Source: Flavobacterium acetivorans
GTDB taxonomy: Bacteria; Bacteroidota; Bacteroidia; Flavobacteriales; Flavobacteriaceae
Length of the DNA stretch: 64,000 bases
Assembly (NCBI RefSeq): GCF_020911885.1
Contig: NZ_CP087132.1
Span: 2,108,001 to 2,172,000 of the forward strand
Reading direction: 5' to 3'
Of this stretch, positions 8,480-17,653 are shown piece after piece (within the stretch, counting starts at the first letter, position 1; each line of letters opens with the position of its first letter). A program made the position numbers and the translations under genes. The notes beneath the pieces are model-generated. The model saw only the letters and a list, made by a program, of their open reading frames with translations, did not search any database and was not told the origin of the DNA.

Positions 8480-10777
8480 ATGATAATAATGAGAAAAAAG
8501 AATTTATTTTTTTTCGGATTAGTATTTTTATGTTTGGTCTCCAAGGCACAAAATAAAACTTTCGATCCAGTTGGATATGTAAATCCTTTGATGGGAACCC
8601 AATCGGTTCACAGTCTTTCTAACGGGAATACCTATCCTGCCATTGCCCGACCTTGGGGAATGAATTTCTGGACGCCACAAACCGGTAAAATGGGAGACGG
8701 TTGGATTTATACCTATACAGCCGAAAAAATTCGCGGATTTAAACAAACCCACCAACCATCGCCATGGATGAACGATTACGGACAGTTTTCGATCATGCCG
8801 GTAACAGGAAAAATAGTTTTTACCGAAGACGAAAGAGCAAGTTGGTTCAGTCATAAATCAGAGATCGTAAAACCTCATTATTACAGCGTTTATCTGGCCG
8901 ATTATGATGTGACCACTGAGATAACAGCTACGGAACGTGCAGCACATTTTCAGATTACTTTTCCTGAAAATGAGCAATCTTCTGTGGTTATTGATGCTTT
9001 TGACAAAGGATCTTACATAAAAATAATCCCATCCGAAAATAAAATTATGGGTTATACTACCAGAAATAGCGGCGGGGTTCCATCTAATTTCAAAAACTAT
9101 TTTGTGTTGGTATTCGATAAACCATTTGCATCGAATTATACTTGGCATGACAAGGTTTTAGAGAATAATAAGTTAGAATTGACAGATAATCATGTAGGCG
9201 CGGTAGTTAGTTTTAAAACCAGAAAAGGAGAAAAAGTGAATGTGCGAGTGGCTTCTTCCTTTATTAGTTTTGAACAAGCGGAACTGAATTTAGCTTCTGA
9301 ACTAGGGAAGGCTTCTTTTGAAGAAACCGTTGCAGACTCTAAAAAAGAATGGAACAAAGTGCTTGAAAAAGTTAGCGTTGAGGGCGGGACAGATGAACAA
9401 TTAAAAACCTTCTATTCCTGCTTGTACCGTACGGTTTGTTTTCCTCAGAAACATTATGAAATAGATGCTAGCGGAAAAATAATGCATTACAGCCCTTATA
9501 ATGGCCAAGTGTTACCGGGTTATATGTATGCTGGAACCGGTTTTTGGGATACTTTTCGTGCTTTGTATCCATTGTTAAATTTAGTTTATCCTTCGATTAA
9601 TAAAGAAATGCAGGAAGCTTTGATTAACGATTATAAGGAAGGCGGTTTTTTACCGGAATGGTCCAGTCCGGGTTTTAGAAATGTAATGGTGGGGAACAAT
9701 TCGGCATCGGTAGTTTCTGATGCTTATATGAAAGGCTTACGTGGCTATGACATTAATACCTTGTATCAAGCTTTGTTACACGGAGCCAATAATGAAGGGC
9801 CAATGGATGCCGTAGGCCGAAAAGGAGTGGGCTATTACAATACTTTGGGCTATGTGCCTTATGATGTAAAAATCAATGAAAACGCGGCTCGAACTTTGGA
9901 ATACGCTTACGATGATTTTGCCATTTGGAAATTAGCGAAAGCCCTAAAACGTCCGAAGAAAGAAATCAATTTGTTCGAAAAACGAATGATGAATTATAAG
10001 AATGTTTTTGATCCAAAAATCGGACTTATGAGCGGAAGAAATAAAGATGGAAGTTTCCCCGCTAATTTCAATCCATTCAAATGGGGAGATGCTTTTACCG
10101 AAGGGAATAGCTGGCATTACAGTTGGAGCGTTTTTCACGATGTTCAGGGATTGATCGATTTAATGGGCGGTGCAAGCAAATTCACTGACAAATTAGATTC
10201 GGTATTTAGCATGCCACCCATTTTTGACGAAAGTTATTATGGATCGGTTATTCATGAAATTCGTGAAATGCAAATTATGAACATGGGACAATATGCCCAC
10301 GGAAATCAACCGATTCAGCACATGATTTATTTATACAATTATGCAGGCCAACCTTGGAAAACGCAGTATTGGGCCAGAGAAGTAATGAATCGTTTGTATA
10401 AACCGGAGGCCGATGGCTATTGTGGTGATGAAGATAACGGACAAACTTCGGCTTGGTATGTTTTCTCGGCTATGGGTTTTTATCCGGTTTGTCCCGCAAC
10501 GGATGAATATGTTTTGGGTGCGCCTTTGTTCAAGAAAGTGACTTTAAATTTAGAAAATGGTAAGCAACTCATCATAAAGGCTGAAAATAATTCTGACACA
10601 AATAAATATGTCGAAGAATTGAAGTGGAACAATACCACTTATGACAAGAATTATCTCAATCATTTTGATTTACTCAAAGGAGGCACTTTAAATTTTAAAA
10701 TGATCGATATAGCTAACCAAAAAAGAGGAACTTCGGAGACGAGTTTTCCTTATTCTTATTCAGTACACAAAAAATAA
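8480..10777 (+). CDS. GH92 family alpha-mannosidase (second copy)
   Basis: This is a second GH92 exo-alpha-mannosidase, diverged from the first. The start could be the ATG at 8480 (MIIMRKK) or the one at 8489 (MRKKNLFF); the shorter form looks like the more typical signal peptide, which ends near LVSKAQ. The family opening YVNPLMGTQSVHSLSNGNTYPAIARPWGMNFW differs from the first copy. The barrel segments FTEGNSWHYSW (E541) and CGDEDNGQTSAWY (E651, D652) keep the catalytic glutamate and aspartate positions. The 765-residue length is normal. It stops six bases before the GH125 gene, so the two are surely co-transcribed. Confidence 0.95.
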   Translation: MIIMRKKNLFFFGLVFLCLVSKAQNKTFDPVGYVNPLMGTQSVHSLSNGNTYPAIARPWGMNFWTPQTGKMGDGWIYTYTAEKIRGFKQTHQPSPWMNDYGQFSIMPVTGKIVFTEDERASWFSHKSEIVKPHYYSVYLADYDVTTEITATERAAHFQITFPENEQSSVVIDAFDKGSYIKIIPSENKIMGYTTRNSGGVPSNFKNYFVLVFDKPFASNYTWHDKVLENNKLELTDNHVGAVVSFKTRKGEKVNVRVASSFISFEQAELNLASELGKASFEETVADSKKEWNKVLEKVSVEGGTDEQLKTFYSCLYRTVCFPQKHYEIDASGKIMHYSPYNGQVLPGYMYAGTGFWDTFRALYPLLNLVYPSINKEMQEALINDYKEGGFLPEWSSPGFRNVMVGNNSASVVSDAYMKGLRGYDINTLYQALLHGANNEGPMDAVGRKGVGYYNTLGYVPYDVKINENAARTLEYAYDDFAIWKLAKALKRPKKEINLFEKRMMNYKNVFDPKIGLMSGRNKDGSFPANFNPFKWGDAFTEGNSWHYSWSVFHDVQGLIDLMGGASKFTDKLDSVFSMPPIFDESYYGSVIHEIREMQIMNMGQYAHGNQPIQHMIYLYNYAGQPWKTQYWAREVMNRLYKPEADGYCGDEDNGQTSAWYVFSAMGFYPVCPATDEYVLGAPLFKKVTLNLENGKQLIIKAENNSDTNKYVEELKWNNTTYDKNYLNHFDLLKGGTLNFKMIDIANQKRGTSETSFPYSYSVHKK

Positions 10778-10783
10778 AACACT

Positions 10784-12244
10784 ATGCAATCAAGAAGAAA
10801 ATTTATAAAAAACACGGGAATTTTATCAGCAGGATTATTGGCATTACAATCACAAGTCTTTGCTTCAGAATCCACTATTTTTAATTTTCCAATGAAAGAT
10901 TTTGTCAGCAAACGTCCTCCATTGGCCGAGAGAAAATTTACCAGTAAGGCAATCGAAGCGGCTATCGTTAGAATCAAAAAACAAATAGCCAATCCTGAAT
11001 TGGCTTGGTTGTTTGAAAATTGTTTTCCAAATACTTTGGACACCACGGTCGATTTTGAAATCATCGACGGAAAACCGGATACCTACGTGATTACGGGTGA
11101 TATTGATGCAATGTGGTTGCGCGACAGTACGGCTCAAATTTGGCCTTATCTTCCATTTGTTAAAGAAGATCCTAAACTTAGAGAACTCATAAAAGGAGTA
11201 ATTAACCGCCAGACAAAATGTATTTTATTGGATCCTTATGCCAATGCTTTTTATAAAGATTTCAGTCATATAAGCGAGTGGAAGGATGACATGACTAAGA
11301 TGCAACCGGGAATTCACGAGCGAAAATGGGAGATTGACAGCCTGTGTTATCCTATTCGATTGGCGCATGAATATTGGAAAAATACCGGAGACATCAGCAT
11401 GTTTGATGCCGATTGGAAAAAGTCTATGGAACTGGTTTTGCAAACATTCAAAGAGCAACAACGTTGGGAAAACAAAGGACCTTATACCTTTCAGCGCACC
11501 ACAGCTTGGGCTACTGATGGCGTTCCATTAAGTGGTTATGGCTATCCGGTAAAACCTTGCGGATTGATTGTTTCAACTTTTAGACCAAGTGATGACAGTA
11601 CCTTATTTGGCTATTTGATTCCGAGTAATATGTTTGCCATAGAAGTTTTGGGTTATTTAGAAGAGATGTTCTCCTCAGCAAAATTAAAGGATGCTGAAAT
11701 GGTGCGTAAAGCCAGTGAATTAAGAAAACAAGTAGAAAAAGGACTGCAAGAGCAAGGGATTATTGAGCATCCAAAATTTGGAAAAATCATTGCTTTTGAA
11801 GTAAACGGCTACGGAAGTTTTCACATGATGGATGATGCCAATGTCCCTTCGATATTATCCCTTCCTTATTTGGGAGCTATTGCTGCTGATGATCAATTGT
11901 ACTTAAATACCAGAAAACTGGTGCTTTCAGAAAATAATCCGTTTTTCTACAAAGGAAAAGCAGGAGAGGGAATTGGAGGACCGCATACTGGAGCCGATAC
12001 TATTTGGCCAATGAGTATTATTCTCAGAGCCATTACGAGTGTAGATGAAAATGAGATAAAAAATTGTATCAGTACTTTGATAAAAACTCATGCCAATACG
12101 GGTTTTATGCACGAATCCTTCCATAAAGATGATGCGATGCAGTTTACCCGCAAATGGTTTGCTTGGGCAAATACATTATTTGGCGAATTGATTGTAAACA
12201 CAAGTATCAATCATCCTCAAATTTTGAGTAATAGGGACATATAA
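10784..12244 (+). CDS. GH125 family exo-alpha-1,6-mannosidase with Tat-type signal
   Basis: GH125 (formerly DUF1237) enzymes remove non-reducing alpha-1,6-mannose by inversion and complement GH92 enzymes on the N-glycan core. The N-terminus QSRRKFIK followed by a hydrophobic stretch ending SQVFA is a twin-arginine signal, suggesting export in folded form. The family segments GDIDAMWLRDSTAQIWPY (about 105-122), AWATDGVPLSGYGYPVKPCG, GEGIGGPHTG and HESFHKDD are all present. The 486-residue length is normal. It sits six bases after the second GH92 gene and 64 bases before GH16. Confidence 0.94.
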   Translation: MQSRRKFIKNTGILSAGLLALQSQVFASESTIFNFPMKDFVSKRPPLAERKFTSKAIEAAIVRIKKQIANPELAWLFENCFPNTLDTTVDFEIIDGKPDTYVITGDIDAMWLRDSTAQIWPYLPFVKEDPKLRELIKGVINRQTKCILLDPYANAFYKDFSHISEWKDDMTKMQPGIHERKWEIDSLCYPIRLAHEYWKNTGDISMFDADWKKSMELVLQTFKEQQRWENKGPYTFQRTTAWATDGVPLSGYGYPVKPCGLIVSTFRPSDDSTLFGYLIPSNMFAIEVLGYLEEMFSSAKLKDAEMVRKASELRKQVEKGLQEQGIIEHPKFGKIIAFEVNGYGSFHMMDDANVPSILSLPYLGAIAADDQLYLNTRKLVLSENNPFFYKGKAGEGIGGPHTGADTIWPMSIILRAITSVDENEIKNCISTLIKTHANTGFMHESFHKDDAMQFTRKWFAWANTLFGELIVNTSINHPQILSNRDI

Positions 12245-12308
12245 TTTTGAAATAGAACTTCTTTTTTTGCACTTTAAAAAGAGAAATTATAACTATAAAA
12301 AGTAAAAA

Positions 12309-13196
12309 ATGAACCAAAAAAGCAATTCTGGGAACAACAAAGGAAATTTTCTTATTTCGAACTTGTTTTTTGTGCTACTGTTGATTTCTGTTAATTCTTT
12401 AAACGCGCAGAAAAAGGAGAAATGGAAATTAGTTTGGAAAGAAGAGTTCAATTATACCGGACTTCCAAATCCTAAAAAATGGGGTTATGAAGTGGGGCAC
12501 ATTCGCAATAACGAACAACAATATTATACCAATGCCCGAAAAGAGAATGTCTGGGTAAGTAATGGAGTTCTTTCCATAACAGGTAGAAAAGAAATTTATC
12601 CGAACGAATCCTTTAAAAAAGGAAGTGAGGACTGGAAAACCAAAGATTCAACAGCACAATATACATCGGCAAGTATCAATACACTTGGTAAAGCGGTCCC
12701 GATAGCTATCGGGAGGAAATACGGCAGAATCGAGGTCAAAGCCAAGCTTCCTCATGGCGGAGGAATTTGGCCGGCAATTTGGATGATGGGAACCAATAGA
12801 ACAGAAGTTGGTTGGCCAAAATGTGGCGAAATTGATGTCATGGAGTTTATCGGCAATCAGCCAAAAAATATTTACGGAACCATTCATTATCCTGATCCTA
12901 TTGCTAAAGGAAATAAATCAAACGGGAATAAGATTATTGCAGAAAATCTCGATAGTGATTTTCATGTTTATGCCATCGAATGGAACGAACAAACGATTGA
13001 TATTTATTTTAATGACAACAAATACCATAGTTTTTCAATTGATACTGCGGGTGAGGGAGTAGATAATCCGTTTCGAAAACCGTTTTATTTATTGTTGAAT
13101 CTGGCTATGGGAGCCAACTGGCCAGGTCCGATTGACGATACCATCTTGCCACAACAATTTTTAGTTGATTATGTGAGAGTTTACCAGAAAAAATAA
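12309..13196 (+). CDS. GH16 family endo-beta-glucanase/galactanase-type hydrolase carrying an in-frame palindrome
   Basis: This secreted endo-acting beta-glycanase has a jelly-roll fold. The signal peptide ends near residue 33 (NSLNAQ). The catalytic ExDxxE motif is intact: E174, D176 and E179 in GEIDVMEFIG. Flanking family segments WAAIWM-like GIWPAIWMMG and FYLLLNLAMGANWPG support the laminarinase-like branch, although GH16 members also cut galactans and keratan-type chains, so the substrate is uncertain. Residues 130-136 (VPIAIGR), just before KYGRIEVKAKLP, are encoded by an 18-bp perfect palindrome at 12697-12714 and look like an insertion into an otherwise conserved segment. It lies inside the N-glycan cassette, 41 bases before GH20. 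Confidence 0.9.
   Translation: MNQKSNSGNNKGNFLISNLFFVLLLISVNSLNAQKKEKWKLVWKEEFNYTGLPNPKKWGYEVGHIRNNEQQYYTNARKENVWVSNGVLSITGRKEIYPNESFKKGSEDWKTKDSTAQYTSASINTLGKAVPIAIGRKYGRIEVKAKLPHGGGIWPAIWMMGTNRTEVGWPKCGEIDVMEFIGNQPKNIYGTIHYPDPIAKGNKSNGNKIIAENLDSDFHVYAIEWNEQTIDIYFNDNKYHSFSIDTAGEGVDNPFRKPFYLLLNLAMGANWPGPIDDTILPQQFLVDYVRVYQKK
12697..12714. repeat. Perfect 18-bp palindrome TCCCGATAGCTATCGGGA inside GH16
   Basis: The sequence equals its own reverse complement and lies in frame within the GH16 gene, encoding PIAIG and flanking residues. The core CCCGATAGCTATCGGG is, as far as I recall, a common iterated palindrome in Flavobacteriaceae. No second copy was seen in this window. Confidence 0.85.
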
Positions 13197-13237
13197 TTTA
13201 GATAGTACAAAATATACCCCAATTTAATAAGAAGATA

Positions 13238-15547
13238 ATGAGAAAAACCATTCTATTAACCGCTTTACTATTCTCTGTGTTGCTACAGGCACAACAAGCC
13301 GTTCCTATCATTCCGCAGCCATTGAGTCTGGAAATGAAAGAAGGCAGCTTTATAATTGATAACAAAACATCGGTAAAGATTCCTAAAAATGATAAAGCCA
13401 CCGCTGATGTGGTTCATTTCTTTACTGAATATGTGAAAAAAGTTAGCGGTTTCGAATTGAAAACCAATACGGGAAAAGGAAAGACCATAGCTTTTAGTAT
13501 CGAAAAAAATAAAGAAATAGGAGAGGAAGGCTATTTGATTTCAGTAAATCCCAATGAAATTTCAGTTAAAGCTAATACTTCTAAAGGCTTGTTTTATGGA
13601 GTTCAGTCCTTACTACAAACCTTACCTTTGATCAGAACCAATGATTTAGTGCAAATTCCATCTATGGAAATCAAGGATTATCCTCGTTTTGGATGGAGAG
13701 GAATGATGCTGGATGTGAGCCGTCACTTCTTTTCGACTGATTTGGTAAAAGAATTCATTGATTTGTTGGCAACCTATAAAATGAATGTCTTTCATTGGCA
13801 TTTAGTTGATGGCGCCGGATGGCGTTTAGAAATTAAAAAATATCCAAAATTGACCCAACAAGCCGCTTGGCGTGTTGATGATTGGGGGAAATCTTGGAAC
13901 TGGGCTGAGGTACAGTTTAACGCCGACAGAAGTCAATCTACTTACGGAGGTTATTATACGCAGGAGCAAGCTAAGGATATTGTGGCTTACGCCAAAGCAA
14001 GAAATATTACCGTAGTTCCAGAAATCGAGATGCCGGGTCACTCTGAGGCTGCAATGGCTGCTTATCCAGAGCTTTCTTGTAATCCTAAAAATACATTTGC
14101 TCAAACAGGAAATTTCTATGCTTCTAAAGTAGAAAGTAATTATTGCGCAGGAAATGATCAAGCCTTTGACTTTTTACAGGATATTTTAGTTGAGGTTATG
14201 GCTATTTTCCCATCGAAATATATTCATGTTGGAGGTGATGAGGTTGACAAAAAAAGCTGGAAAAACTGTCCTAAATGCCAGGCCAGAATGAAAAAAGAGA
14301 ACTTGAAAGATGAAAAGGAATTACAAAGTTATTTCATTCGTCGAATGGAAAAATTCATCGTTTCGAAGAATAGAAAAATGATTGGTTGGGACGAAATCCT
14401 AGAAGGAGGATTAGCTCCTGAAGCTACCGTTATGAGCTGGCAAGGAGAAGCAGGCGGAATTGAAGCAGCTAAAATGGGACATGATGTGATCATGACGCCG
14501 GGCTATCCGCTTTATTTTGACCATTATCAAGGTGATCCAGAAACAGAGCCTTTGGCAATTGGAGGTTTTAATACCTTGAAAAAAGTATATAATTACGAAC
14601 CAATTCCAGTAGAATTGACTGCCGAAGAAGGAAAAAGAGTGCTAGGGTCTCAAGCGAATCTATGGACGGAATACGTACCCACTTACGAACACGTAGAGTA
14701 TATGATCTTACCTCGTATGCCCGCATTAGCAGAAGTGTTGTGGTCTTCAAAAGAAAGTCGCAATTGGACAAATTTCAACCAACGTTTACAACCGCATTTG
14801 GTGGGTTATGAACAAAGAGGACTTCATTATTCCAAAGGGAATTATAAAGTAGATATCAAGCCAATTGTAGCTAACAATTCACTTTCTATAGCTTTGGAAA
14901 CCGAGAATGCTGACGGAGTGATCTATTACACAACTGATGGTAGTATACCTACAATTGCTAGTATGAAATATGAGAAACCTTTTGAGGTTACAACTTCTAT
15001 GACGGTAAAAGCGGTTATGGCTTTGAACGGTAAAGTGATGAACCTAAAACCAGCAGAGCAATCATTTACATTTAACAAAGCTACCGGAAAAACGGTAAAA
15101 TACGATACGGCTAACAGTCGTTATTATCCAGCTAATGGTGCTAATACGCTGACAGACGGTTTTAGAGGAACTAAAGACATTGGAAAACAATGGCATGCTT
15201 TCAACGGCAGCGATATGGTGGCTACAATTGATTTTGGCACTGCTGTGACAGCTAGCAGTATTTCCTTAGGTTGTATTCAAAATTGGGGACAATGGGTGTT
15301 TTTTCCACAATGGGTAAAATTTGAAATATCGGCAGACGGGATCAATTTCAAAGAAATAAAGACGGTCATGAATACAGTTCCTGTTGATGCAAGAGATACA
15401 CAAATCATGGATTTTTCTAGCCAATTTGCTAGTCAAAAAGTGAAAGCAGTTCGTGTTACTGCCAAAAACTTAGGCAAATGTCCTCCTGGACATGCGGGAG
15501 AAAATCAAGCTTCTTGGTTGTTTGTAGATGAGATTATTGTAGAGTAA
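13238..15547 (+). CDS. GH20 family beta-N-acetylhexosaminidase with C-terminal F5/8-type domain
   Basis: This enzyme removes terminal beta-GlcNAc or beta-GalNAc by substrate-assisted catalysis. A signal peptide ends near residue 19 (LLQAQ). A GH20b N-terminal domain covers about 20-145 and the TIM barrel about 150-500. The catalytic pair is D334-E335 in HVGGDEVDKKSW; RGMMLDVSRHFF and FHWHLVDGAGWRLEI are further signatures. After the barrel come a chitobiase C-terminal-type domain (about 540-615, YYTTDGSIPT) and a discoidin-like carbohydrate-binding domain (about 640-769). The 769-residue length suits this architecture. It exposes the N-glycan core after antenna trimming and delivers GlcNAc to the ROK kinase encoded next. 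Confidence 0.95.
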   Translation: MRKTILLTALLFSVLLQAQQAVPIIPQPLSLEMKEGSFIIDNKTSVKIPKNDKATADVVHFFTEYVKKVSGFELKTNTGKGKTIAFSIEKNKEIGEEGYLISVNPNEISVKANTSKGLFYGVQSLLQTLPLIRTNDLVQIPSMEIKDYPRFGWRGMMLDVSRHFFSTDLVKEFIDLLATYKMNVFHWHLVDGAGWRLEIKKYPKLTQQAAWRVDDWGKSWNWAEVQFNADRSQSTYGGYYTQEQAKDIVAYAKARNITVVPEIEMPGHSEAAMAAYPELSCNPKNTFAQTGNFYASKVESNYCAGNDQAFDFLQDILVEVMAIFPSKYIHVGGDEVDKKSWKNCPKCQARMKKENLKDEKELQSYFIRRMEKFIVSKNRKMIGWDEILEGGLAPEATVMSWQGEAGGIEAAKMGHDVIMTPGYPLYFDHYQGDPETEPLAIGGFNTLKKVYNYEPIPVELTAEEGKRVLGSQANLWTEYVPTYEHVEYMILPRMPALAEVLWSSKESRNWTNFNQRLQPHLVGYEQRGLHYSKGNYKVDIKPIVANNSLSIALETENADGVIYYTTDGSIPTIASMKYEKPFEVTTSMTVKAVMALNGKVMNLKPAEQSFTFNKATGKTVKYDTANSRYYPANGANTLTDGFRGTKDIGKQWHAFNGSDMVATIDFGTAVTASSISLGCIQNWGQWVFFPQWVKFEISADGINFKEIKTVMNTVPVDARDTQIMDFSSQFASQKVKAVRVTAKNLGKCPPGHAGENQASWLFVDEIIVE

Positions 15548-15685
15548 AAAAAAGTATGAAAAACAGAATAGCTTTTACTTTTGAGCAAGAAGTTGAATAA
15601 AGAAATAGTTATGTGACCATGATGATTGAATACTTAAACGAGGTATTGAGTTTTTAAATGGAGCATGTACAATTAATTAAGATAA

Positions 15686-16630
15686 ATGAAAAATATATTC
15701 GCTATTGGATTAGATATAGGTGGGAGTCACATTACAGCTGGAGTTATTGCTGTAAATGAAATGAAATTGATCGAAGTCTCCTTGTACAAAGAATCATTTG
15801 ATTCTAATCTTCAGGCTGATCAAGTTATGGATATTTGGGAAAGAGTAATCCGTACTTCATGGAAAAATTCCGGAGTCGAGGAATTCCAAGGTATTTCAGC
15901 ATGCATGCCTGGTCCATTTGATTATAAAAAAGGTATTTGTTGGATAAAGGGGCAAACTAAGTATGAACATTTTTACGGTTTGGATGTTCGGAAATTAATC
16001 CAGGAAAGATTGAATTTGTCGGATGATTTTCCTGTTCTTTTTGAAAATGATGCCGATTGTTTTGGAAAAGGAGAAGTTTTTAAAAACACTGAGAATCGTT
16101 CTAAAAAAGTGATGGCTGTAACACTTGGGACCGGGCTTGGAGCTTGCTTTATAGACAAAGCAGAAGCGATTACCGCCGGCAATCAGGTGCCAACAGATGG
16201 TGAATTGTATAATACTCTTTACAAAGACAGCATAGCCGAGGATTATGTTTCTGCTCGCGGATTGATTGCGTCCTACTATAAATTAAGTGGTACCAAAAGG
16301 AGCTCAGGACTGGAAATTTTTAATTTGGCAACGGCCGGAGATGAAATTGCAGCGCAAGCTTTTCGTAATTTTGGCGAAGATTTAGCTGCAATTGTTGCCC
16401 CTTGGTTAAAAACTTTTGAAGCGGAATGTTTTATCATAGGAGGAAAGATTGCAAACGCAAGTAGCTTTTTCTTGCCCGCTTTTGAAGAAAAATTAAAAGA
16501 AGAAGACTGTAATATTCCTATTTTAATTTCTTCCGATAATGAAATAGCAGCCTTATTAGGTGCAACAAGTTTACTATATAAAAACTATTTTAATCAAGAT
16601 GAATCTGCTTTTAGTGATCTAAAGAAGTAG
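15686..16630 (+). CDS. ROK family sugar kinase (probable amino-sugar or hexose kinase) without zinc motif
   Basis: This cytoplasmic ATP-dependent sugar kinase carries the ROK phosphate-binding segment GLDIGGSHITAGV (8-20), CMPGPFDYKKGI (73-84), the catalytic-base segment ENDADCFGKGE (D122) and LGTGLGACFI (147-156). The CxCGxxGCxE zinc site of classical ROK kinases is absent; the region around 170-200 reads DGELYNTLYKDSIAEDYVSARG instead. Its place between GH20 and glycosylasparaginase, both of which release GlcNAc, suggests it phosphorylates GlcNAc (or ManNAc from the sialic-acid operon), feeding NagA and NagB. Glucose or mannose are alternatives. The 138-base gap upstream holds no recognisable gene. 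Confidence 0.85.
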   Translation: MKNIFAIGLDIGGSHITAGVIAVNEMKLIEVSLYKESFDSNLQADQVMDIWERVIRTSWKNSGVEEFQGISACMPGPFDYKKGICWIKGQTKYEHFYGLDVRKLIQERLNLSDDFPVLFENDADCFGKGEVFKNTENRSKKVMAVTLGTGLGACFIDKAEAITAGNQVPTDGELYNTLYKDSIAEDYVSARGLIASYYKLSGTKRSSGLEIFNLATAGDEIAAQAFRNFGEDLAAIVAPWLKTFEAECFIIGGKIANASSFFLPAFEEKLKEEDCNIPILISSDNEIAALLGATSLLYKNYFNQDESAFSDLKK

Positions 16631-16650
16631 AGTCAATAAATAGAAATAAG

Positions 16651-17646
16651 ATGAATAATCGTAGGAATTTTATTAAAACGGCGGCTGTTGCTTCTGTAGC
16701 GGTGGCATTGAATTCTTTTGGCAGCAAGCCTGAAGAAGAAGAGGATAAATTGCCAAGAAAAGGACGAAAACCTATTGTGCTTTCTACTTGGAATTTTGGA
16801 CTTCAAGCCAATGAAGCCGCTTGGGAAGTACTTAAAAGCAACGGACGCGCATTGGATGCAGTTGAAGCAGGTGTAAAAATTCCTGAAGGTGATCCTAAAG
16901 AACGTAGTGTGGGTTACGGTGGAAGACCGGACAGGGACGGACGTGTAACCTTAGACGCATGTATTATGGATGAGCAAGCCAATATTGGTTCGGTGGCATG
17001 TTTGGAGTTTATTAAACATCCTATTTCGGTGGCGAGAGGAGTTATGGAAAAAACTCCACATGTGATGTTAGTAGGTGATGGAGCATTGCAATTTGCCCTT
17101 TCACAGGGTTTTAAAAAAGAAAACTTATTAGTTGAACAGTCTGAAAAAGAATGGAAAGAATGGTTGAAAACAAGCCAATATAAACCTATTGCTAATATCG
17201 AAAATCACGATACCATCGGGATGATTGCTTTGGATGCTAGTGGAAATCTTTCCGGAGCCTGTACTACCAGCGGAATGGCATACAAAATGCATGGACGAGT
17301 AGGGGATTCTCCTATTATCGGTGCGGGTTTGTATGTCGATAACGAAATTGGAGCCGCAACCGCCACTGGTCATGGAGAGGAAGTGGTTCGAATTTCGGGT
17401 TGCCATCTGGTTGTTGAATTGATGCGTCAAGGCAAATCGCCACAAAAAGCATGTGAAGAGGCTGTTGCCCGAATCATAAAATTAACCAAGAACAGAAACA
17501 AGGAATTAAAAGACATTCAGGTAGGTTTTATAGCCTTGAACAAGCAAGGAGAATATGGATCTTATTGTATTCAGGGAGGTTTTAATTATGCCGTTCATGA
17601 CGATACTGGAAACCGTTTGATTGATGCCGATTATTTTTTAAAATAA
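16651..17646 (+). CDS. Glycosylasparaginase: N4-(beta-N-acetylglucosaminyl)-L-asparaginase
   Basis: This N-terminal nucleophile amidohydrolase splits GlcNAc-Asn, the last remnant of an N-glycan attached to peptide. The precursor self-cleaves before a threonine; here HDTIGMIALD places it at T188, with the substrate segment GACTTSG following at 202-208 and GHGEEVVRISG further on. The N-terminus NNRRNFIKTAA plus a hydrophobic run is a Tat-type signal, as in the well-studied Elizabethkingia (Flavobacterium) meningosepticum enzyme. The 331-residue length is normal. The gene begins 20 bases after the ROK kinase and ends seven bases before cutC, so all three are one transcript. Confidence 0.95.
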   Translation: MNNRRNFIKTAAVASVAVALNSFGSKPEEEEDKLPRKGRKPIVLSTWNFGLQANEAAWEVLKSNGRALDAVEAGVKIPEGDPKERSVGYGGRPDRDGRVTLDACIMDEQANIGSVACLEFIKHPISVARGVMEKTPHVMLVGDGALQFALSQGFKKENLLVEQSEKEWKEWLKTSQYKPIANIENHDTIGMIALDASGNLSGACTTSGMAYKMHGRVGDSPIIGAGLYVDNEIGAATATGHGEEVVRISGCHLVVELMRQGKSPQKACEEAVARIIKLTKNRNKELKDIQVGFIALNKQGEYGSYCIQGGFNYAVHDDTGNRLIDADYFLK

Positions 17647-17653
17647 ATTTAAA

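Noticed and set aside
15556..15658. Two very short frames between GH20 and the ROK kinase (MKNRIAFTFEQEVE and MMIEYLNEVLSF)
   Set aside because: They are 12-14 residues long with no family resemblance; chance frames are the simplest explanation.
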